Assembly: GCA_016713825.1 (NCBI GenBank)
Contig: JADJOJ010000001.1
Location: 669,634-733,633 of the forward strand
Source of the DNA: Candidatus Leptofilum gracile
GTDB lineage: Bacteria; Chloroflexota; Anaerolineae; Promineifilales; Promineifilaceae
Length of the DNA stretch: 64,000 bases
Direction: 5' to 3'
Below are positions 44,170 to 52,264 of the stretch, in pieces (the first letter of the stretch is position 1; every line of letters begins with the position of its first letter). Below the pieces are notes generated by a model. The model was not told where the DNA came from. It searched no databases and worked only from the letters and a program-made list of their open reading frames with translations. A program made the translations under genes and the position numbers.

Positions 44170-44336
44170 GTAATGCGGCACGGGCACTGTGCTGGTTTGG
44201 GTGTGGGCGGCAGGGGTGGTGGCCCGTGTGGCGGAATCGTGCATGGGGCGGCAAGTGGAGGAACAGCCGTTTCCGTTACAGTTGATACTGGTTAGCTGTA
44301 GTAGCTAGCCACTATCAACTGTTTTCAGGAGACACC

Positions 44337-47144
44337 ATGCGTACAAACCAAACCACCCGCCCGATGGCACCCGTTCAAATTTCGCAACCAGCCCCGCCGC
44401 AGGCCCAGTTTGCCACCCCACCCACTCGCAAGCGACGCGGCTGCTTTGGCTGCCTGGGCCGCGCCCTCATTGGCGGCATGTTGCTGCTGGCGATGCTCGT
44501 TTTTGGCGGCGTGGTGGTGGCGGGCACCCTGGTCTACTCGAACCTGTCGCAAGAAATAGAAGACGGCATTGCCAAGCTAGACGCTGCCCGCGACCGGGAA
44601 ACGTTCGAGACCACCCAAATTTTTGACCGCAACGGCGAACTGCTTTGGGAGTTTTTTGGCGAGGGCAAGCGTACGGCCGTTCCCATCGCCCAAATCCCCT
44701 CCCACCTCATCCACGCCACCGTCGCCGTGGAAGATGACAGCTTCTACGAAAATCCCGGTGCCGACATCCCTTCGCTGGTGGCGGCGCTGGTGGCTAATTT
44801 GCGGAACCCAAACGGCCGTCCCGTCGGAGCCAGCACCATCACCCAGCAGCTCGTCCGCCACATCGCCTTCGACTACGAAGAGCGCACCGAAGTCTCCTAC
44901 AACCGCAAAACCAAGGAGATCATCCTCGCCTGGATCATGAACCGGGATTACACCAAGGATGAAATCATGGAGATGTACCTCAACGAAATTTATTACGGCA
45001 ATCTGGCCTACGGCATCGAAGCCGCCGCCGACACCTATTTTGACAAGTCGGCCCAGGAACTCACGCTGGGTGAAGCGTCTCTGCTAACCGCGCTGCCGCA
45101 AAGCCCGGTGGAGCTAGATCCGCTCACCAATTTAGAAGGGGCCAAAGAGCGCCAGTGGCTGGTGCTCAACCTGATGGTCAGCGAAGGGTTCATCACCCAG
45201 GATGAGGCCGTGGCCGCTTACCAGGAGCCGCTCACCTTTGCCCCGCAAGAAGTGAGTTTGCAAGCGCCCCACTTTGCCGTCTACGTGCGGCAGCAGCTAG
45301 AAGCGCTGTACGGGGCCGAAGCCGTGGCCAACGGCGGCCTCCGTGTGACCACCACGCTCGATTTGAACTACCAGCGACTGGCAGAGCAGCTGGCCCAGCA
45401 GCACGTGGCCGCCGTCGGCCCAGAGCACAATCTGACCAACGCCGCCCTGGTGGCGATGAAGCCGGGCACGGGCGAGATTTTGGCCATGCTGGGCAGCGTC
45501 AATTACAAAGATGAAAGCATCGACGGGCACGTGAACGTGACGCTTTCGCTGCAGCAGCCGGGCAGCAGCATCAAGCCGCTCACCTACGCCGCCGCCCTCT
45601 CCCCTGGCGAAACCGGCGAACCGGCCTGGACCGCCGCCGATTTGCTGTGGGATGTGGAAGTGGATTACCCGCAGTTTGATGGCAGTACGTATGAGCCGGT
45701 GAATTACGACGGCCGTTTCCATGGCCCCATTCGCCTGCGCACCGCTCTGGCCAACAGCTACAACATCCCCGCCGTGCTGCTGCTGCAAGATTTGGGCGTG
45801 CCGCGACTGGTGGAATTTGCCCGGCAGATGGGCATCAGCAGCTGGGACCCGGACGCCAGCAACTACGGTCTGTCGCTGACGCTGGGCGGCGCGGAGGTGA
45901 CGCCGCTGGAGCTGACCACCGCCTACGCCGTTTTTGCCAACAACGGCAACCAGGTGACCCCAATCTCCATTTTGCGCGTGCAAAAGAGCAACGGTGAGGT
46001 TTTGTTTGAGCAGCCACCGCAAGCGGCCGTTTCCGTCATCGATCCGCGCGTGGCTTACCTGATTAGCAACATTTTGGACGACGATGAAGCGCGTGTTCCG
46101 GCGATGGGGCGGACGAATCCGCTGGCGCTGCCTTTCCCAGCGGCGGCCAAAACCGGCACCACCAACGACTTCCGCGACAACTGGACGATGGGCTACACGC
46201 CCGGCCTGGTGGTGGGCGTTTGGACGGGCAACACCGACAACAGCGAAATGCTCAACATCAGCGGCCTGACGGGCGCGGCCCCGCTGTGGCGGGATTACAT
46301 GCAGGCGGTTTACACCAACTACGACCTGCTGGCCACCTTGCAGGTGAACGGCGTCGAACCACCGACTGATTTTGTGCGGCCAGAGGGGTTGGAGGAACGG
46401 CCGTTGTGCAGCATCCCCTCCGTCACCATTGGCGCAACGGAGTGTGTGCCTGCCGGGGCTGAGCTGTTCTTGGTGAACAACACGCCCGCCGTCGCCGAAA
46501 CCATCGTGCCAGACAGTGTGGTGTGGGACGAGCTAGAGCCAGCCGTGCTGCGGATGCCCGCCGTGCCGCTGCCGCCGGTTCCCGTTGAACTGTTGATCGG
46601 CACCGAGGCGGACGAGGACGCCCCGCCGCCGCAGCTCTTCTGCCATCTGGCCGAAGGCACCGACGCCACGCTGCTGCCTGGCGCTGCCCTGCCCCAAATC
46701 TTCCTGGCCCCGCCGCGCAATCCTGAAAGTTTGAAGGCGGCCCATGTGTGGGCGCAGGCGAATAATGTGGTTTTGTTGCCAACGGCCGTTTGCAACGACG
46801 ATCTCCTGGCTCTGGCCCGCGACCCCAACCGGGTGGCCGTCTACCGTATCAGCAGCCCGGCCCAGGGCGAAACCGTTAGCGGCATCCTGCCCATCGTGGG
46901 CACGGCCGATTTTGAACCGGGTGTGGTGCAGTTCTACAAAATCGAGCTGGGCATTCCCGACGGCAACAACGTGAATTGGGTGACGCTGGGCGAAACCCAC
47001 AATCAGCCAGTGGTCAACGGCCCGCTGGAGATGCTGCACGCCGAAGCGCTACCGCCCGGCGACTATTTCTTGCGGCTGATTGTGGTGAAGGACAGCAACT
47101 ACGTGGGCGAACCGCACACCATTACGATTACCATTGAATCATAG
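44337..47144 (+). CDS. Class A penicillin-binding protein (GT51 transglycosylase / transpeptidase)
   Basis: Polymerises and cross-links peptidoglycan outside the membrane. The 935-aa protein has a cytoplasmic tail, one membrane helix (about 42-66), the GT51 domain with catalytic Glu132 in VAVEDDSFYENPGAD and GASTITQQLVR, and the transpeptidase domain with SSIK (Ser410-Lys413), SYN (Ser474-Asn476) and KTG (605-607). A C-terminal extension of about 270 residues with Cys-containing segments (LCSIPSVTIGATECVP, FCHLAEGTDA) and a final Ig-like domain is longer than in E. coli or Bacillus enzymes, a style seen in Chloroflexota. It follows the LysM gene but has its own terminator upstream. Confidence 0.94.
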   Translation: MRTNQTTRPMAPVQISQPAPPQAQFATPPTRKRRGCFGCLGRALIGGMLLLAMLVFGGVVVAGTLVYSNLSQEIEDGIAKLDAARDRETFETTQIFDRNGELLWEFFGEGKRTAVPIAQIPSHLIHATVAVEDDSFYENPGADIPSLVAALVANLRNPNGRPVGASTITQQLVRHIAFDYEERTEVSYNRKTKEIILAWIMNRDYTKDEIMEMYLNEIYYGNLAYGIEAAADTYFDKSAQELTLGEASLLTALPQSPVELDPLTNLEGAKERQWLVLNLMVSEGFITQDEAVAAYQEPLTFAPQEVSLQAPHFAVYVRQQLEALYGAEAVANGGLRVTTTLDLNYQRLAEQLAQQHVAAVGPEHNLTNAALVAMKPGTGEILAMLGSVNYKDESIDGHVNVTLSLQQPGSSIKPLTYAAALSPGETGEPAWTAADLLWDVEVDYPQFDGSTYEPVNYDGRFHGPIRLRTALANSYNIPAVLLLQDLGVPRLVEFARQMGISSWDPDASNYGLSLTLGGAEVTPLELTTAYAVFANNGNQVTPISILRVQKSNGEVLFEQPPQAAVSVIDPRVAYLISNILDDDEARVPAMGRTNPLALPFPAAAKTGTTNDFRDNWTMGYTPGLVVGVWTGNTDNSEMLNISGLTGAAPLWRDYMQAVYTNYDLLATLQVNGVEPPTDFVRPEGLEERPLCSIPSVTIGATECVPAGAELFLVNNTPAVAETIVPDSVVWDELEPAVLRMPAVPLPPVPVELLIGTEADEDAPPPQLFCHLAEGTDATLLPGAALPQIFLAPPRNPESLKAAHVWAQANNVVLLPTAVCNDDLLALARDPNRVAVYRISSPAQGETVSGILPIVGTADFEPGVVQFYKIELGIPDGNNVNWVTLGETHNQPVVNGPLEMLHAEALPPGDYFLRLIVVKDSNYVGEPHTITITIES

Positions 47145-47486
47145 CAGCCAAAGCAATAAATAAATCAAGGTTTGCGCTGATTGGAAAGAGTTCATCTGGT
47201 TAATCTGCGTAATCTACTGACAAAAAATTTGGCTTATTGGGAATTCAGGGGGTTTACAGCACGTGATGCGTGATGCGTGACCAGAGCGGTATCACGTTTC
47301 ACGCCGAACCCCACGAAATCCTGAAGACCCAAAAATTTCACCTGGGCGAACTGGCAAATATGAATGATTGCCTAAATCGGCGGGGCGCAGTTCTGCGTTG
47401 GTTGGCAATCTGCTATAATCGCCGCTTGTCTTTTAGAACTCGTAGCGGCGAACAATTTTCTCAAGGTGTGGTAGAGGAAAATTAGC
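47145..47486. other. Intergenic region with repeats and a -10 box
   Basis: No gene seen. It contains TTAATCTGCGTAATCTAC (repeat of the type at 34150), a second copy of the TGATGCGTGA element with inverted arm (about 47262-47303), and TATAAT at 47413-47418 as a likely -10 box for the lipoprotein gene, without a clear -35. Confidence 0.55.
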
Positions 47487-48674
47487 GTGAAGAAGAGAAC
47501 GTTTTTTTGCGTATTGGTAAGTTTTAGTTTGCTGACGCTGGTTGCTTGCGGCGGTGCGCCCACACCAGAACCGGAACCAACGGGTACGGCCGTTTCTCAA
47601 GCCATCCCCCCCACCGAAACCGCCACCGATGAGCCGCCTACCGCCACGGCTACGACGGAGATCGTCCCCACCGAACCGGAACCCACCGAAGACGCTCTGT
47701 TCCCCACGCCAGAGGTGACCGCCACGCCCACCATCACCCCCACGGCCACCTTGCCCACCTACACGCTCACCATTTTGGAACCGGCTGCGGCCACCACGCT
47801 GCTGGCGGGCCGCGAGGTGACGTTCCGGGGTGAGGTGCAGCCGCCCACCACGGACCCGATTACGCTGACGTTGACGATTGGGTCGTTTACGGCCGTATCC
47901 AGCCCAATCATCCCCGATGGCAACAGCGGCCAGTGGGAACTCAGCACCACCTTATCTGACGTTGCTTCTGGCCCCGGTACACTCACGGCCGAATTGGGCG
48001 ATCGGGCGCGGACAGAGCAGCCCAACCCGGTTGCCTTCGACAGCGCCAGCGATGGCCCGTACATTTCAATTATTAGGCCGGTAGAGGGAGAAACGGCCGT
48101 GGCTGGCTACGCCTTCTTCATGCAGGGCGACAGCAACAACCTCATCAACAACGCCTTCACCATCGGCGTACAGATTGATAACTGCACCAACTTCATCGCC
48201 GCCCAGAAAATCTCCCTCACCGGCGGCAGCTGGTACGGCTATGTCATTCTGCCACAAAATGCAGAACCCAGCCCCGCCTGTGCCGTTGCCTACACCGGCG
48301 AGTTCGGCGAAGATGGCTGGCGCGAGGCCATCATCCCCATCCAACTGCGCGCCAGCGATGATCCCCAAGCCGTGGTGCTAAACCTGGGCAATCCCGGCGA
48401 GCTCACCTTCAACCTGGGGCAGGCAACCACCCTATTTGGCGTGGCCATCAACGTGCCCGAAAACGCCGTAGACATCATGCTAGAGCTGGATTCTGTGGGC
48501 GGCAGCGGCCCCATGATCACCTCTGGCAAAGCATTTGCCGATCAGTTCGGCTTTTGGTCCATCGACCTGGACGTGCCAGACGATGCCCCCACTGGCACCG
48601 CACTGCTCACCCTCTCTGCCGGCGAAAACGATACCTACCAGGAGATTCGCCTTTCTGTCACCCTTTCCCCCTAA
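47487..48674 (+). CDS. Lipoprotein with Thr/Pro-rich linker and Ig-like beta domains (unknown role)
   Basis: GTG 47487 follows AGAGGA. The 395-aa product has a signal peptide with lipobox LVAC (Cys21), a Thr/Pro/Glu linker (about 25-92) and three Ig-like beta-sandwich segments: LTILEPAAATTLLAGREVTFRG, YISIIRPVEGETAVAGYAFFMQG and LTFNLGQATTLFGVAINVP. The second contains a Cys pair (IDNCTNF, SPACAVAY) likely to form a disulphide. No catalytic motif. Placed between the penicillin-binding protein and MsrP genes; probably a cell-surface protein. Confidence 0.75.
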   Translation: MKKRTFFCVLVSFSLLTLVACGGAPTPEPEPTGTAVSQAIPPTETATDEPPTATATTEIVPTEPEPTEDALFPTPEVTATPTITPTATLPTYTLTILEPAAATTLLAGREVTFRGEVQPPTTDPITLTLTIGSFTAVSSPIIPDGNSGQWELSTTLSDVASGPGTLTAELGDRARTEQPNPVAFDSASDGPYISIIRPVEGETAVAGYAFFMQGDSNNLINNAFTIGVQIDNCTNFIAAQKISLTGGSWYGYVILPQNAEPSPACAVAYTGEFGEDGWREAIIPIQLRASDDPQAVVLNLGNPGELTFNLGQATTLFGVAINVPENAVDIMLELDSVGGSGPMITSGKAFADQFGFWSIDLDVPDDAPTGTALLTLSAGENDTYQEIRLSVTLSP

Positions 48675-48781
48675 ATCGTGCTTCTGTAATCATCTCATAA
48701 GAGTTTTTTTAGAAAAAGATCATAAGTTTGCGGATAATTGCATACTCAAACAGAAACAATTTTTTGAGTAGAGGACGAGGC

Positions 48782-49798
48782 ATGTTAATCAAAAAACGCA
48801 CGGGGATCGAGATTCCCTCATCTGAAATTACACCCAAATCAATTTATTTGTCCCGCCGCCAATTTATGCGCGGCGCCGCAGCCGCCGCAGCCGGTGGGGT
48901 GCTGGTCGCCTGTGGCGCACCAGGCGCAGAGCCAGGTGCAGAAGGCGAAACCAGCACAATGGCCACCGGCAGCTCTGCTGAAGAAGGGTTTGTGCAAGAA
49001 GCGATGCCCGGCCCCGTTAGCAGCAATTTTGATGAGCTGGGCGATCCGCTGAACACATTCGAGGAAATCACCAACTACAACAATTACTACGAATTCACCA
49101 CCGACAAAGAGCGGGTGGCCACGCTGGCCAAAGATTTCCCCACCGCGCCCTGGCAGGTGGAAGTTGGCGGCCTGGTCAACAAGCCCAAAACATTTGGCCT
49201 GGAAGATTTGATGACCTTTGAGCAAGAAGAGCGTATCTACCGGCTGCGCTGTGTGGAAGCGTGGTCGATGGTCATTCCCTGGGTTGGCTTTCCGCTGTCT
49301 AAGTTGCTAAATGAGGTGGAGCCAACGTCAGCCGCCAAATTTGTGCGCTTTGAAACAATCGAAGATCGAGAAAACATGCCAGGGATAACTCGTTCGCTCT
49401 TTGCCTGGCCGTATGTAGAAGGGCTGCGGCTGGATGAGGCGATGCACAATTTGACGATTTTGAGCACAGGGCTGTATGGCGAGCCGCTGCTGCCGCAAAA
49501 TGGTGCGCCGATTCGGCTGGTGGTGCCCTGGAAATATGGCTTCAAGAGCATCAAATCGATTGTGAAGATTGAGCTGGTAGACACGATGCCACAGTCGCTG
49601 TGGATGAAGGCTGCGCCAAACGAGTATGGCTTTTTTGCCAACGTGAACCCGAATGTGGATCATCCGCGCTGGTCACAGGCAACCGAGCGGCGCATTGGCG
49701 AATTCGGCCGTCGTGAAACGGTGCTGCTCAATGGTTATGCCGACCAGGTCGCCTCACTGTACGACGATCTCACGTATGACACAACGCAGTCGGGTTAA
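48782..49798 (+). CDS. msrP: Methionine sulfoxide reductase catalytic subunit MsrP (Tat-exported lipoprotein)
   Basis: A molybdopterin enzyme that repairs oxidised methionine in exported proteins, 338 aa. Start ATG 48782. The twin-arginine signal SRRQFMRGAAAAAAGG runs straight into a lipobox, LVAC (Cys44), so the enzyme is probably membrane-anchored by lipid, unlike the soluble E. coli protein. The molybdenum ligand is Cys157 in LRCVEAWSMVIPWVG; family features GEPLLPQNGAPIRLVVPWKYG and KSIVKIELVD are intact. It receives electrons from MsrQ, encoded 112 bp downstream. Confidence 0.93.
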   Translation: MLIKKRTGIEIPSSEITPKSIYLSRRQFMRGAAAAAAGGVLVACGAPGAEPGAEGETSTMATGSSAEEGFVQEAMPGPVSSNFDELGDPLNTFEEITNYNNYYEFTTDKERVATLAKDFPTAPWQVEVGGLVNKPKTFGLEDLMTFEQEERIYRLRCVEAWSMVIPWVGFPLSKLLNEVEPTSAAKFVRFETIEDRENMPGITRSLFAWPYVEGLRLDEAMHNLTILSTGLYGEPLLPQNGAPIRLVVPWKYGFKSIKSIVKIELVDTMPQSLWMKAAPNEYGFFANVNPNVDHPRWSQATERRIGEFGRRETVLLNGYADQVASLYDDLTYDTTQSG

Positions 49799-49910
49799 CG
49801 TTTTTTTACCGCGCAAAAAATGGGTTCAAAGATTTTGCAGATTAAAAAGATTGGTAATCTGTTGAATCTGTAAAATTTATTGATGAAACGATATGAAAGA
49901 GAGTGAGCAC

Positions 49911-50594
49911 ATGTCTGTAATTTCTGGCCGGGAAACGGCCGTTTCCACCCCCACAAAACGCAGCGACCGCAAAAAAACGGCCAAGCTGCTCACCTGGGTT
50001 ACCCACCTGGGCGCCTGGGTACCGCTGGCGGTGCTGATCGGCGAATATTTTACCAACAACCTGGGCATCGACCCGGTGCGTGAGATTTTGTTCCACACCG
50101 GTACCACCGCGCTGGTGCTGCTGGTGCTGTCGCTGGCGGTGACCCCGGCTAATATTGCGTTGGGTTGGAAGCAGGTGATTCCGTTGAGACGGCCGTTAGG
50201 CCTTTACGCCTTCATGTACGTCTGTTTGCATTTGCTCACCTTCGTCTGGCTGGATTACGCGCTGAACCTGGCGTTCATCATTGATGGCATTGTGGAGCAG
50301 CCGTTTGTGTTGGTAGGAACGGCCGCTTTCCTCCTGCTCATTCCCCTGGCCATCACCTCCACCAAAGGGTGGCAAAAGCGGCTGGGCAAACGCTGGAAAA
50401 CGTTGCACAAACTCAGCTACCTCATCATCATTTTGGCGCTGATTCACTTTGTTTGGCTGGTGAAAAATGTGTACATCGAGCCAGGCATCTATGTGGGAAT
50501 TGTGGCCCTGCTCTTCCTGGCCCGCTGGAATCCGGTGAAGCAAAAGCTGCTGCGCTGGCAGCGCCAGGTGCGCGCCAAACTAAAAAACAGTTAG
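49911..50594 (+). CDS. msrQ: Haem-binding membrane subunit MsrQ
   Basis: Membrane b-type cytochrome that passes electrons from the quinone pool to MsrP. About 227 residues with six hydrophobic helices; candidate haem-ligand histidines in VTHLGAW, LFHTGTTA, VCLHLLTF, LHKLSYL and LIHFVW. The pattern RRPLGLYAFMYVCLHL is typical of the ferric-reductase-like domain. ATG 49911 and ATG 49893 are both possible; the first is closest to the conserved part. Co-directional with msrP. Confidence 0.9.
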   Translation: MSVISGRETAVSTPTKRSDRKKTAKLLTWVTHLGAWVPLAVLIGEYFTNNLGIDPVREILFHTGTTALVLLVLSLAVTPANIALGWKQVIPLRRPLGLYAFMYVCLHLLTFVWLDYALNLAFIIDGIVEQPFVLVGTAAFLLLIPLAITSTKGWQKRLGKRWKTLHKLSYLIIILALIHFVWLVKNVYIEPGIYVGIVALLFLARWNPVKQKLLRWQRQVRAKLKNS

Positions 50595-50623
50595 CTGCGC
50601 AAAAAACAGTTTGTGGCGATATC

Positions 50624-50655
50624 AAAAGCCCGACAGCTATGTCGGGCTTTTTGCA
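50624..50655 (+). terminator. Terminator of the msrPQ unit
   Basis: AAAAGCCCGACA (50624-50635) and TGTCGGGCTTTT (50640-50651) form a perfect 12-bp stem with GCTA loop and T-rich tail. Confidence 0.9.
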
Positions 50656-50787
50656 TTTAAGGCACCGCCAGCTGTGAAGGCAGCGTGAATACGTGACAGG
50701 GGGGTGTTATAAACGGCCGTCTCCACCCGACAACTTCATACAAAACTGCAAAACAAAGTAGTACGCGTATTGTCTAGGAGGCAAATC

Positions 50788-52089
50788 ATGTACCGTAAAT
50801 TAACGCTTGTATTGGCACTCTTTATTGGCTTGCTGCTGTTGCAGCAAACCGCCCTGGCCCAGGATGTGCCCACTGGCCAGCATACCGACTCCGTTTGGCA
50901 AGTCTCGTATTGGAACAACAAAACCCTGGCCGGGAACCCCACCGTACAAAGCACCGAATCTGACATCAACTGGGATTGGGGCACCGGCGGCCCCAGCGGC
51001 CTACCCGCCGATAGCTTCTCCGCCCGCTGGAGCAAATATATCGACGTAGCCGCAGGCACCTACCGCTTCACCGCCACCGCCGACGACGGCATCCGCGTTT
51101 ACGTGAATGGCAACCGCATCATCGACCAATGGAGCGATCATCCAGCCCAAACCTTTACTGCCGACCTGGCCCTGTCGGCCGGGCACCATGAAATTGTGGT
51201 GGAGTATTACGAAAATGGCGGCCTTGCCGTGGCCAAATTTAGCTGGGAAGCCCGGCCCAACGACATCGTTAACTGGCGCGGCGAATATTTCTTGAACACG
51301 ACACTCTCTGGCCCGCCCATCCTGGTGCGCGACGACGCCAGCATCAACTTCAACTGGGGCACCGGCGTGGTCACCCACGGCATGTCCAACGACAACTTCT
51401 CGGCCCGTTGGACGCGCACCGTCAACTTCCCGGCTGGCAACTACCGCTTCACCACCACCAGCGACGACGGCGTGCGCCTTTGGGTCAACGGCCATCTGCT
51501 CATCGACAAATGGTTTGATCAGGCAGCGTCCACCTATTCGGATGTCATTCATCTGTCGGGGAATGTGCCGATTAAGATGGAATATTACGAACACGGCGGC
51601 CTGGCGGTGGCCCAACTAAACTGGGCGCTAGACAATGGCACTCCGCCCCCCCCGCCGCCCCCCAGTGGCTCCGTGGTGATAGACAACAGCAGCCCCGGCT
51701 TTGTAACCGGTGGCACGGCCTCTTCCTGGCGCTCGTCCACGGTGGGCTACAACAGCAGCATGATCTGGACGTACAACAATGATTATGCCCGCGGCAACTA
51801 CAACTGGGCACGCTGGTACCCTTCGTTGGCGGCTGGGCGGTATGAGGTGTTTGTCTACATTCCGTCGCAAAATGCCACCGCTACATCGGCTCGCTATTGG
51901 GTGTCGCATCGGGATGGTTTTACCTTACGCGTGGTGAACCAACTGGCGTACAGCGATCAGTGGGTGTCGCTTGGCACCTACACGTTCCGGGGCAACAGCA
52001 GCGACTACGTTTCCCTGTCTGACGTGACAGGCGAGAAATACCTCTCCCGCATCGTTGGTTTTGATGCCGTGAAGTGGGAAGGGCGTTAA
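50788..52089 (+). CDS. Secreted protein with two PA14 domains and a golvesin-like C-terminal domain
   Basis: A 433-aa exported protein from ATG 50788 (TAGGAGG upstream), signal peptide cut after ALAQ. Two tandem PA14-type beta-barrel domains (about 35-150 and 155-275) show repeated pieces, FSARWSKYIDVAAGTYRFTA and FSARWTRTVNFPAGNYRFTT, with DDGIRVYVNG/DDGVRLWVNG. A poly-Pro linker leads to a golvesin/xanthan-lyase-like beta domain (VVIDNSSPGF to ISRIVGFDAVKWEG type). Such domains bind carbohydrate. No lipobox or anchor, so it is secreted. Confidence 0.85.
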   Translation: MYRKLTLVLALFIGLLLLQQTALAQDVPTGQHTDSVWQVSYWNNKTLAGNPTVQSTESDINWDWGTGGPSGLPADSFSARWSKYIDVAAGTYRFTATADDGIRVYVNGNRIIDQWSDHPAQTFTADLALSAGHHEIVVEYYENGGLAVAKFSWEARPNDIVNWRGEYFLNTTLSGPPILVRDDASINFNWGTGVVTHGMSNDNFSARWTRTVNFPAGNYRFTTTSDDGVRLWVNGHLLIDKWFDQAASTYSDVIHLSGNVPIKMEYYEHGGLAVAQLNWALDNGTPPPPPPPSGSVVIDNSSPGFVTGGTASSWRSSTVGYNSSMIWTYNNDYARGNYNWARWYPSLAAGRYEVFVYIPSQNATATSARYWVSHRDGFTLRVVNQLAYSDQWVSLGTYTFRGNSSDYVSLSDVTGEKYLSRIVGFDAVKWEGR

Positions 52090-52123
52090 GCTTCATCCTT
52101 TTTCTGGCTGATTGTTGAGTTGC

Positions 52124-52159
52124 GGCCCCTGCATGATGTTTTGTGCAGGGGCTTTTTTC
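52124..52159 (+). terminator. Terminator after the PA14 protein gene
   Basis: GCCCCTGCA (52124-52132) and TGCAGGGGC (52144-52152) followed by TTTTTTC. Confidence 0.88.
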
Positions 52160-52213
52160 AAAGATTTCGCAGATTTACCAGATTTTCAATCTTTTCAATC
52201 TGCGAAATCTTTG
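52159..52213. repeat. 17-bp inverted repeat (CAAAGATTTCGCAGATT)
   Basis: CAAAGATTTCGCAGATT (52159-52175) and its exact reverse complement (52197-52213). Related words (CAAAGATTTTGCAGATT, AATCTGTTGAATCTGT) occur in the msrP-msrQ gap at 49827-49875, so this is a dispersed family. It also sits between convergent genes. Confidence 0.7.
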
Positions 52214-52264
52214 GTTTTGAATCATGACAGCACGCTAATACCTGATTGGCGGTCAGGCATAGAA

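Larger units (their letters stand above)
43969..44336. other. Intergenic region with repeats, terminator and hairpin
   Basis: Between the LysM and penicillin-binding protein genes. It starts with CAGTGAGCAGTAATCAG-type repeats (43971-44038), related to repeats inside the giant membrane protein gene, then a terminator (44051-44081) and the third copy of the CCAGGCACGGGGC hairpin. An inverted sequence GTTGATACTGGTTAG/CTAGCCACTATCAAC lies at 44280-44320, before the next start codon. No gene seen. Confidence 0.6.
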
